64,000 nt of DNA from UBA1774 sp045628925 (GTDB lineage: Bacteria; Bacillota; Clostridia; Oscillospirales; Oscillospiraceae), in contig JAZQQF010000177.1 of assembly GCA_045628925.1 (NCBI GenBank), forward strand, positions 3,573 to 67,572. Reading direction: 5' to 3'. Under the pieces are notes generated by a model. The model was not told the DNA's origin. It worked only from the letters and a program-made list of their open reading frames with translations, and ran no database searches. Below are positions 48,531 to 55,468 of this stretch, in pieces. The translations under genes were made by a program, and so were the position numbers. Each line of letters starts with the position of its first letter. The stretch's first letter is position 1.

Positions 48531-50360
48531 TTGAGCAGATTAGACTTGAATGCTTCGATCCCGGCACGGGAAGCGGTCGAGCATCTCTATCGGGATCTGG
48601 CGCGGCGCATCGAAGCAAGCCCCGCCGGTCTCTGCCCGGTGGAGCTGACGCTGAACTTCGTGCGCATGAGCCATGCCCAGTCCTGCGGAAAATGCGTACC
48701 CTGCCGCAGCGGGCTGGGGCAGATGAGCGCAATATTGGAGCAGATCCTCGATGGGAAGGCGAATATGGCCTCTCTGCGGATCCTTGAAAAGACCGCGCGC
48801 GGTATCGCCGCGACGGCGGACTGCGCCATCGGGCGGGAAGCGGCCCGGCTGGTGCTGGATGGGCTGGAGGGCTTCCGGGCCGACTTTGAGGCCCACGCGA
48901 AGGACGGCTGCTGCGGTGACTACCAGGCGAACCCGGTTCCCTGCGTGTCCCGCTGCCCGGCGGGCGTGGATATCCCCGGCTACGTGGCGCTGGTGAAGGA
49001 AGGCCGATATGCGGACGCGGTGAAGCTCATCCGCAAGGATAACCCCATGGTCACCGCCTGCGCCTATATCTGCGAGCATCCCTGCGAAGCGGGCTGCCGC
49101 AGAAGAATGGCCGATGCGCCGGTGGACATCCGCGGTCTCAAACGCTTTGCGGTGGATCATTCCGGCGAAGTGGAGCAGCCGAAGTGCGCTCCGGCGACGG
49201 GGAAGCGCGTCGCCGTCATCGGCGGCGGCCCCCGCGGCCTGAGCTGCGCTTACTATCTGGCGCTGATGGGCCACAGCGTGACGATCTACGAGAACAAGAA
49301 ACAGCTGGGCGGTATGCTGCGATATGGCATCCCCGCTTACCGTTTCCCCCGGGAGAAACTGGATGCGGAGATCGCCTCCATCCTGTCCGTGGGCATTGAT
49401 GTGAAGAAAGGCGTGAAGGTCGGTGCGGACGTGACGCTGGAAGCGCTGAAGCAGGAATACGACTGCGTGTATCTGGCCATCGGCGCGCACAGCGAGAAAA
49501 AGGTCGGCATTCCCGGCGAGGACAGCGGGAACGTGATGTCCGCCGTGGAGCTGCTGCGCGGCATCGGCGACGGGGAATACCCCGATTTCACCGGCAAGCG
49601 CGTCGTGGTCATCGGCGGCGGCAACGTGGCGATGGACGTTTGTCGTACCAGCCTGCGTCTGGGCGCGGCGAAGGTCACCTGCGTCTACCGCCGCCGTCAG
49701 GAGGATATGACGGCGCTGGCCGAGGAAGTGGAGGGTGCGCTGGCGGAAGGCGTCATTCTCAAGACCCTGAGCGCTCCCGCCCATATCGAAGCGGACGGAA
49801 GCGGCAACGCGGTCGCGCTCTGGGCGCAGCCACAGATCGTGGGCGCAGCGGACAAATCCGGCCGTCCCGCGCCCTGCAAGGCGGATCTGCCGGAGGAAGC
49901 CATCCCGGCAGACCTGATCATCGCCGCCGTCGGGCAGGCGGTGGAATCCGCGCCCTTCGAGGCGGAAGGCGTCAGCACCAAGCGTGGCGCCATCGTCGCA
50001 GGGAAGGACGGCTTCGTGGCGGAAAAGCTCTATTCCGGCGGCGACTGCGTTTCCGGACCGGCGACTGCCATTCGCGCCATCGCGGCAGGCAAGGCCGCCG
50101 CGGCGAATATCGACGAGTATCTGGGTTATCACCATGCGATCTCCGCGGACGTGGAGATCCCCGCGGCAAGCCTGCGGCTGCTGCCCGCATACGGGCGTGT
50201 CGGCGCGGCGGAACGGGATGCATCGGTGCGGAAATGTGATTTTGAGGACGTGGAGTGCGGCATGACGCAGGAGGGAGCCTGTCAGGAGGCGTCCCGCTGC
50301 CTGCGCTGCGACCACTTCGGATTCGGAAGCTTCAGAGGCGGGAGGAACGTGAAATGGTAA
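48531..50360 (+). CDS. NuoF-tail / GltD-like NAD(P)-dependent flavoprotein partner of the hydrogenase
   Basis: The protein has 609 residues from TTG 48531 (AAAGGAG 8 bases upstream). Residues about 35-125 match the Fe-S tail of NuoF/HydB proteins: SCGKCVPCRSG (Cys 52, 55, 58) and a fourth cysteine in TADCAIG. Next comes the DPYD/GltD iron-sulfur domain (PCVSRCPAG, ICEHPCEAGCRR). FAD and NAD(P) Rossmann motifs follow (VAVIGGGPRGLSCA, VVVIGGGNVAMDV), with a cysteine pair CLRCDHFG at the end. It lacks the FMN domain of HydB. The gene overlaps hydA by 7 bp, so it probably transfers electrons between NAD(P)H and the hydrogenase, possibly also ferredoxin. Confidence 0.85.
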   Translation: MSRLDLNASIPAREAVEHLYRDLARRIEASPAGLCPVELTLNFVRMSHAQSCGKCVPCRSGLGQMSAILEQILDGKANMASLRILEKTARGIAATADCAIGREAARLVLDGLEGFRADFEAHAKDGCCGDYQANPVPCVSRCPAGVDIPGYVALVKEGRYADAVKLIRKDNPMVTACAYICEHPCEAGCRRRMADAPVDIRGLKRFAVDHSGEVEQPKCAPATGKRVAVIGGGPRGLSCAYYLALMGHSVTIYENKKQLGGMLRYGIPAYRFPREKLDAEIASILSVGIDVKKGVKVGADVTLEALKQEYDCVYLAIGAHSEKKVGIPGEDSGNVMSAVELLRGIGDGEYPDFTGKRVVVIGGGNVAMDVCRTSLRLGAAKVTCVYRRRQEDMTALAEEVEGALAEGVILKTLSAPAHIEADGSGNAVALWAQPQIVGAADKSGRPAPCKADLPEEAIPADLIIAAVGQAVESAPFEAEGVSTKRGAIVAGKDGFVAEKLYSGGDCVSGPATAIRAIAAGKAAAANIDEYLGYHHAISADVEIPAASLRLLPAYGRVGAAERDASVRKCDFEDVECGMTQEGACQEASRCLRCDHFGFGSFRGGRNVKW

Positions 50361-52093
50361 CGCTGACGATCGACAAAAAGCAGGTCACCGTGCCGGAAGG
50401 CACCACGATCCTGGAAGCCGCCCGTACGGCGGGCATCACGATCCCCACGCTCTGCTATCTGAAAGAGATCAACGAGATCGGCGCCTGCCGCATCTGCTGC
50501 GTGGAGGTGGAGGGCATCGACCGGCTCATCGCAGCCTGTGATAACGCGGTGCAGGAGGGCATGGTCGTTCATACGAACACCGCGCTGGTGCGGGAAGCCC
50601 GCGAAACGAACCTGCGGCTCATCCTGTCGCAGCACAACGTGGAATGCACCACCTGCGCCCGCAGCGGCAACTGCACGCTGCAGGAGCTGGCGAACGACCA
50701 GAACCTGCTGGGATCTCTGTATCCCAAAAAGTTCCGGGAGAACAGGGCCGACCTGAGCGCACCCTTCATCCGCAACGATGACAAGTGCGTCCACTGCCTG
50801 CGCTGCGTGCAGGTCTGCGAAAAGGTGCAGGGCCTCGGCATCTGGGACCTGCTGGGCACCGGCTCCCGCGCCGTGGTGGGCCTTTCCGGCGGCAAAAAGA
50901 AGCTGACGGAGACCGCCTGCACCTTCTGCGGCCAGTGCGTTACCCATTGTCCCGTGGGCGCGCTGGTGGAGCGGGACGATACCCACCGCGTCTATGACGC
51001 GCTGGCAGACAAGAATACCGTCACGGTCGTGCAGGTCGCGCCCGCCGTCCGCAGCGCGTGGGCGGAGTATTACGGCATGAAGGCCGATGCCGTTACCACG
51101 AATCAGATGGTCACGGCGCTGAAGGAGCTGGGCTTCGATTATGTGTTCGATACCAACTTCACCGCCGACCTGACCATCATGGAGGAAGGCAGCGAGTTCA
51201 TCCAGCGCTTCACCCATAAGGACGAATACAGCTGGCCCATGTTCACCTCCTGCTGCCCCGGCTGGGTGCGCTTCGTGAAGGGCCAGTATCCGGAGTTCGT
51301 GGGCAACCTATCCACGGCGAAGTCGCCTCAGCAGATGTTCGGCGCGGTAGCCAAGAGCTATTTTGCCGAAAAGCTCGGGATCGACCCGCATAGGATCTGC
51401 GTCGTTTCCGTAATGCCCTGCACCTCCAAAAAGTCCGAAGCTGCGCTGGAGACCATGAAGGACGCCTGCGGCGACCCGGACGTGGACGTGGTGCTGACTA
51501 CCCGCGAGATGGTGCGGATGTTCCGCGCCGCGCATATCGACGCGAAGAACCTGCCGGAAAGCAATTTCGACAGCCCGCTGGGCACCGGTACCGGCGCGGC
51601 GGTCATCTTCGGCGCCACCGGCGGCGTGATGGACGCGGCGCTCCGCAGCGCCTATTATCTGGTGACCGGGCAGAATCCGAACGCGGATACGTTCACCGCC
51701 GTGCGCGGCATGGACGGATGGAAGGAAGCCAGCTTCACCGTGCCCGGCGCGGGCGAAGTGAAGGTCGCCGTAGCCAGCGGCCTCGGCAATACCCGCAGGC
51801 TGCTGGAAGCGCTGAAGGCCGGAGAAGTCAGCTATGACTTCGTGGAGATCATGGCCTGTCCCGGCGGGTGCGCCGGCGGCGGCGGTCAGCCCACCCACGA
51901 CGGCTTCGAGCTGGCGGATACCCGCGGCGAAGTCCTGTGGACGCTGGACCGGGAGCAGAAGGTGCGCTTCTCCCATGAGAACCCGGACGTGGCGGCACTT
52001 TACAAGGAGTACCTCGTCGCGCCGCTGGGCGAGAGATCCCATCATCTTCTGCACACGGATCACAAGGCGTGGAAGATGGCCATTGAGAAATAA
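50354..52093 (+). CDS. hydA: [FeFe] hydrogenase, group A catalytic subunit
   Basis: The protein has 579 residues from ATG 50354 (GGGAGGAACG upstream). Domains in order are: 2Fe-2S ferredoxin (Cys 34, 45, 48, 62); His-Cys 4Fe-4S site (H94, C98, C101, C107); two 4Fe-4S clusters (CVHCLRCVQVC and CTFCGQCVTHC); H-cluster domain; and small-subunit tail. All three H-cluster signatures are intact: TSCCPGW at 298-304, MPCTSKK at 354-360, and MACPGGCAGGGGQP. It reduces protons or oxidises H2. No maturation genes (hydE, hydF, hydG) are in the window. A strong terminator follows. Confidence 0.95.
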   Translation: MVTLTIDKKQVTVPEGTTILEAARTAGITIPTLCYLKEINEIGACRICCVEVEGIDRLIAACDNAVQEGMVVHTNTALVREARETNLRLILSQHNVECTTCARSGNCTLQELANDQNLLGSLYPKKFRENRADLSAPFIRNDDKCVHCLRCVQVCEKVQGLGIWDLLGTGSRAVVGLSGGKKKLTETACTFCGQCVTHCPVGALVERDDTHRVYDALADKNTVTVVQVAPAVRSAWAEYYGMKADAVTTNQMVTALKELGFDYVFDTNFTADLTIMEEGSEFIQRFTHKDEYSWPMFTSCCPGWVRFVKGQYPEFVGNLSTAKSPQQMFGAVAKSYFAEKLGIDPHRICVVSVMPCTSKKSEAALETMKDACGDPDVDVVLTTREMVRMFRAAHIDAKNLPESNFDSPLGTGTGAAVIFGATGGVMDAALRSAYYLVTGQNPNADTFTAVRGMDGWKEASFTVPGAGEVKVAVASGLGNTRRLLEALKAGEVSYDFVEIMACPGGCAGGGGQPTHDGFELADTRGEVLWTLDREQKVRFSHENPDVAALYKEYLVAPLGERSHHLLHTDHKAWKMAIEK

Positions 52094-52109
52094 GCGGTAA
52101 ACGAATCAA

Positions 52110-52135
52110 CCCCCGGACGCTGCTGCGTCCGGGGG
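52110..52135. terminator. Terminator after hydA, shared with the convergent nitroreductase operon
   Basis: CCCCCGGACGC and GCGTCCGGGGG form an 11-bp perfect stem with a 4-base loop, followed by ATATTACTT. It is located between convergent genes. Confidence 0.75.
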
Positions 52136-52151
52136 ATATTACTTGTCAGCG

Positions 52152-52919
52152 TTATTCGCCAAGCACCACGCTGGCCTGATAGACAAGCCCGTGCTTGAAC
52201 CTGGGGGCGGGGTAGAGCCGCTCTATCTTCGGAGAATAGCCCGCATCCAGCGCGCCCAGCTCCAGATGCGCCAGCGCCGCGCCGGCGTCCACGCACTGGG
52301 CAAATTCGGAAACGGGGTTGGAGAAAAAGCCCTTTTTCCGGTAAACGTGCAGCCGCTGCCGGTCATCGGAAACAAACACGCATGGCTGCCGGTTGAAGGA
52401 ACTGGGCGCGATACGCCCCAGCTCCAGAATGGGCTGATATTCGGGGACGCGGTTGAAGATGACCTTTTCCGCCTCCTTGCGGATGAACGTCTCGCCTTCC
52501 TTGCGGAAGGGTTCATCCGAATAGCCGAAAGCGATGGCGGTCACGAAGGGGAGGCTGCCCTCGAAATCCTTCGACCGCTCGATCAGGACGCTGCCCTGCC
52601 AGCAGGTGGCGATGCCCTTCTCCGTCAGGTACAGAACGGCCTTCTCGCCCAGATACCCGCAGTTCTGCAGGCTGAACTGGATTCGCTCGGCCCGCAGAAT
52701 GAGATAGTGCGGTGCCTTCACACCCGGCTCGGTGGAACAGAGCTTCACCATATCCAGATAGGGGAGCGTATCGAAATTCCAGTCGATCTTTTCCTCCGGC
52801 GCGGTCTGCTCCGAGAGAAAATCCACCAGCGCTTCGATCTCCGATTCCGGCAGCGGATCCATGCGGAAACTGCGGAAGCTGCGGCGTTTGTGGATGAGAG
52901 AAGTAAAATCCGTGCTCAT
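52152..52919 (-). CDS. Nitroreductase-family protein (TM1586-like, long form)
   Basis: The protein has 255 residues. The N-terminal IHKRRSFRSFRMDPLPESEIEAL is the nitroreductase FMN-binding region. A second related segment (IAPSSFNRQPCVFVSDDRQRL) occurs in the C-terminal half, the duplicated arrangement of the putative TM1586-type nitroreductases, which bind FMN within one chain. Its start overlaps the DivIVA-like gene stop by 4 bp. It is the last gene of the SDR-aldolase operon. The electron acceptor is unknown; flavin-dependent reduction or dehydrogenation of small organics is likely. Confidence 0.75.
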   Translation of the reverse strand: MSTDFTSLIHKRRSFRSFRMDPLPESEIEALVDFLSEQTAPEEKIDWNFDTLPYLDMVKLCSTEPGVKAPHYLILRAERIQFSLQNCGYLGEKAVLYLTEKGIATCWQGSVLIERSKDFEGSLPFVTAIAFGYSDEPFRKEGETFIRKEAEKVIFNRVPEYQPILELGRIAPSSFNRQPCVFVSDDRQRLHVYRKKGFFSNPVSEFAQCVDAGAALAHLELGALDAGYSPKIERLYPAPRFKHGLVYQASVVLGE

Positions 52920-53626
52920 TCCGCGCTGCCTTCCGTTTCCGCAGCTTCACCCGCAGCAGCCTCCGCCAGCAGGTCGGCCACGTTCTGCGCCGGGTCGAAG
53001 CTGCCCGCTGTCTTTTCCAGCGAGGCGGCGATCTCCTGCAGGGAAGCGGCCAGCTGATTCAGTTCTCCGTTCAGCAGCTTGGCGCTGAGACCGGTGCTGA
53101 CGGCGGCCTTGCTGAGCGCCGCCTGAAACTGACGAGAAGCCTCCTCACGCCGGAGATTGAAGGCGGCTTCCTCCTGACGCGCCGATTGCCGCAGCTCCAT
53201 GGCCCGGGTCTCCGCGCTGCGCTCGATCTCCACGGCGCGGCGGCTGGCCTCTACCTCCAGCGTGGCGAGGCGCTCCCGCAGCTCGTCATACTCGGCGGCC
53301 TTGTCCCTGTTCTGATTGAGCCGTTCCTCTGCCGCATCCAGACGCGCCAGCAGGGAGGCGTTCTCCTCCCGCAGCCCGGCAGCCTCTGCGCTGAGCGATT
53401 CCGCTTCCGCGCTTTTCGCATCCAGCTGCCCGCGCAGTTCATCGAGCTGTGCCTGCGCGCTTTCAGCGTCCCGCAGCTTTGCTTCCAGTTCCGTGCATTT
53501 CTGCTGGAGCTGGGTCTTTTCTTCTTTCAGATTATTGTAGCGCGCGGCGGCGCTTTCCAGATAAGCCGCAACGTCCTGCCGGTTGAAGCCGTTCAGCGCG
53601 GTGCGGAAGGTTCCTGTCGTAGCCAT
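52916..53626 (-). CDS. DivIVA-like coiled-coil protein
   Basis: The protein has 236 residues. The opening FRTALNGFNRQDVAAYLESAAARYN resembles the DivIVA/GpsB N-terminal membrane-binding motif (F-x(n)-GFNRQDV). It continues into a coiled coil rich in Ala, Glu and Leu (about 30-170) and an acidic tail. DivIVA proteins recruit partners to curved membranes or division sites. Finding it between an aldolase and a nitroreductase gene is unexpected. The overlap with the nitroreductase (4 bp) and AAAGGAATC before its ATG support expression in the operon. Confidence 0.65.
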   Translation of the reverse strand: MATTGTFRTALNGFNRQDVAAYLESAAARYNNLKEEKTQLQQKCTELEAKLRDAESAQAQLDELRGQLDAKSAEAESLSAEAAGLREENASLLARLDAAEERLNQNRDKAAEYDELRERLATLEVEASRRAVEIERSAETRAMELRQSARQEEAAFNLRREEASRQFQAALSKAAVSTGLSAKLLNGELNQLAASLQEIAASLEKTAGSFDPAQNVADLLAEAAAGEAAETEGSAE

Positions 53627-53644
53627 AGGGGGATTCCTTTCTGA

Positions 53645-54466
53645 TCAGAGCAGCGATTCGTTCAGTTCCTTGCCGTAAAACACAGCCACGTCCCGGATGC
53701 CGTCATCGGGGATGGCCTGCCGGATCTGCCCCTGTCCGGCACTAAGCGCCAGCACGCGGATTTGCGCGGCCTTTTCGATGGTGTGCATCAGACCGAAGGC
53801 GGTGTCGAAATCCGGGCCGGAGGTGAAAAGACCGTGGTGCGCCCAGACGACGGCGTCATACTGCTCCATGGCCGCTCTCGTCGCTTCTGCGATCTGCGGG
53901 CCGCCGGGGACCATCCACGGGATCACGCCCACGCCGTTCGGAAATACGATGGGGCATTCCGTTTCGCTCTGCCACAGGGCGCGGGTGAAATCCCGTGCCG
54001 TGAGCGGCAGCACGAAGGTCAGCGCCACGATGTGCGCCGGGTGCGCATGGTACATGGCGCGGCATTCGCCGTTCGTCGCCTTGGCGCGGGTCACGTGGCA
54101 GAGATAATGGCTGTCAAACTCGCTGGTGGGCTTCGCCCCGTCCAGCAGGCCCCAGACGATGCGGTACGCGTCGCCCTTAGGGCTGATCTCCACGATGCCG
54201 ATGTTGTGCGCCGGGTCTTCCTCAATATTGCGCATATATTTGCCGCTGCCGGTGGTGAGGAAGCATTCGCCGCCGAGGCTTTCATCCGCGACGCCCATTT
54301 TCACCCACGGGCGGTCGAAGGTAAATTCCTTCCGGCAGGCGCGGACGTCGTCATCCGTCAGCCGATAGGTCAGATTGCCGCCGTTGCGCTCATGCCAGCC
54401 CTGCAGCCAGCCATCCGAGCACATCCGGCAGAAGCCGCGGATCGCGGCAGTTTCCGTGATGCTCAT
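53645..54466 (-). CDS. rhaD: Rhamnulose-1-phosphate aldolase-type class II aldolase
   Basis: The protein has 273 residues, close to E. coli RhaD in length and in local sequence (WLQGWHERNGGNLTYRL, TTGSGKYMRN, FPNGVGVIPWMVPG). Zinc ligands H140, H142 and H211 and the catalytic glutamate E116 line up with H141, H143, H212 and E117 of the E. coli enzyme. It would cleave a ketose 1-phosphate to dihydroxyacetone phosphate and an aldehyde such as lactaldehyde. Its start overlaps the SDR stop by one base. Rhamnose isomerase and kinase are not in the window, so the true substrate could be another deoxyketose phosphate. Confidence 0.82.
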   Translation of the reverse strand: MSITETAAIRGFCRMCSDGWLQGWHERNGGNLTYRLTDDDVRACRKEFTFDRPWVKMGVADESLGGECFLTTGSGKYMRNIEEDPAHNIGIVEISPKGDAYRIVWGLLDGAKPTSEFDSHYLCHVTRAKATNGECRAMYHAHPAHIVALTFVLPLTARDFTRALWQSETECPIVFPNGVGVIPWMVPGGPQIAEATRAAMEQYDAVVWAHHGLFTSGPDFDTAFGLMHTIEKAAQIRVLALSAGQGQIRQAIPDDGIRDVAVFYGKELNESLL

Positions 54467-55305
54467 CAGCGAACGCCCACAGGCAGGGTATCCTGCGCAT
54501 CATCGGAGAGCAGGAAGGACTGGTTGGCGGAGTAGATATAGCCCTGACCGCCGCCCACGAACATCCGCAGACCGGTCACGTAGCTGCTCAGCTCAGAAGC
54601 GAAGAACAGCGCCACGTTGGCGATATCCTGCGCGGTACCGGCGCGCTGCAGCGGCACTTCCTTTTTGGCGATCTGCGCGGTGAAGGCCAGCTGCTCCGCC
54701 TTGTCGGGGATCAGCTCATCCCAGAAGCCGGTGAGGATGCAGCCGGGCTTGATGCAGTTGACGCGCACGCCGTAGGGCGCGCCGTCCAGCGCCATGTTGG
54801 CGGCGAGAGCTTCACAGCCGCCCTTGGCCATGTGATATTCATAAGCGGGGGTAGTGGGGTTGAACGCGCCGTTACTGGAGCAGATGATGATGCTGCCGCT
54901 GCGCTGCTCCTTCATGCCGGGGAACACGGCCATGCAGCAGTCATACATACCGCGCAGGTTCACGTCCATGGTGCGCTGCCAGTGCTCGTCCTTGGGGAGG
55001 TTATCATTATCAAAGCTCTTGCCGGCGAAGGCGGCCAGAATGTCCACCCGGCCGAATTCGTCGATGATCTTCTGATAGTGGTCCTTGATGTTCTGGGGAT
55101 CGGAAACATCCAGCGGTCCGTAATAACGGGCGGTGCCGCCGGCTTCTTCGATCGCCTTGCAGGTAGCCAGCGCCCGTTCCTTTTTGCGGCCGCCGCCCAC
55201 GATGACGATCGCGCCTTCCTTGCCGAAAGTAAGCGCCGTAGCTTCGCCCATGCCGCTGGATGCGCCGGTGACCCATGCGACCTTGCCCTTGAGCATATTT
55301 TCCAT
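54466..55305 (-). CDS. SDR-family oxidoreductase paired with the aldolase
   Basis: The protein has 279 residues. The cofactor motif TGASSGMG is near residue 13, with SSNGAF for the catalytic serine region and YHMAKGG for the tyrosine-lysine pair. Aldolase and SDR domains are fused in the YuxG/RhaE-type enzymes, where the SDR oxidises the lactaldehyde released. Here they are separate adjacent genes. It is the first gene of a four-gene minus-strand operon with a promoter at 55348-55375. An alternative is a general polyol dehydrogenase. Confidence 0.82.
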   Translation of the reverse strand: MENMLKGKVAWVTGASSGMGEATALTFGKEGAIVIVGGGRKKERALATCKAIEEAGGTARYYGPLDVSDPQNIKDHYQKIIDEFGRVDILAAFAGKSFDNDNLPKDEHWQRTMDVNLRGMYDCCMAVFPGMKEQRSGSIIICSSNGAFNPTTPAYEYHMAKGGCEALAANMALDGAPYGVRVNCIKPGCILTGFWDELIPDKAEQLAFTAQIAKKEVPLQRAGTAQDIANVALFFASELSSYVTGLRMFVGGGQGYIYSANQSFLLSDDAQDTLPVGVR

Positions 55306-55347
55306 GAAGTAACACCCCTCAATGATTATTTGGTCCTGATCATAGAA

Positions 55348-55375
55348 ATTATATCAAAAGATGAGGGAATTGCAA
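55348..55375 (-). promoter_or_regulatory. Sigma-A promoter of the SDR-aldolase operon
   Basis: Leftward TTGCAA, 16 bp, TATAAT, 43 bp upstream of the SDR start codon. Confidence 0.6.
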
Positions 55376-55418
55376 GCCCCGTGTTTCTGCAGGAAAGCAA
55401 GAAAAAGCGGAAGCGGCA

Positions 55419-55447
55419 TTGACCTGCGGCGGAAAATAAGATATAAT
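55419..55447 (+). promoter_or_regulatory. Sigma-A promoter of the molybdopterin enzyme gene
   Basis: TTGACC, 17 bp, perfect TATAAT. It begins only 44 bp from the opposing promoter, so both directions may share regulation. The transcript would start near 55454, leaving a very short leader before the TTG start. Confidence 0.7.
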
Positions 55448-55468
55448 CATCGGAAGCAGGTGATAAAT

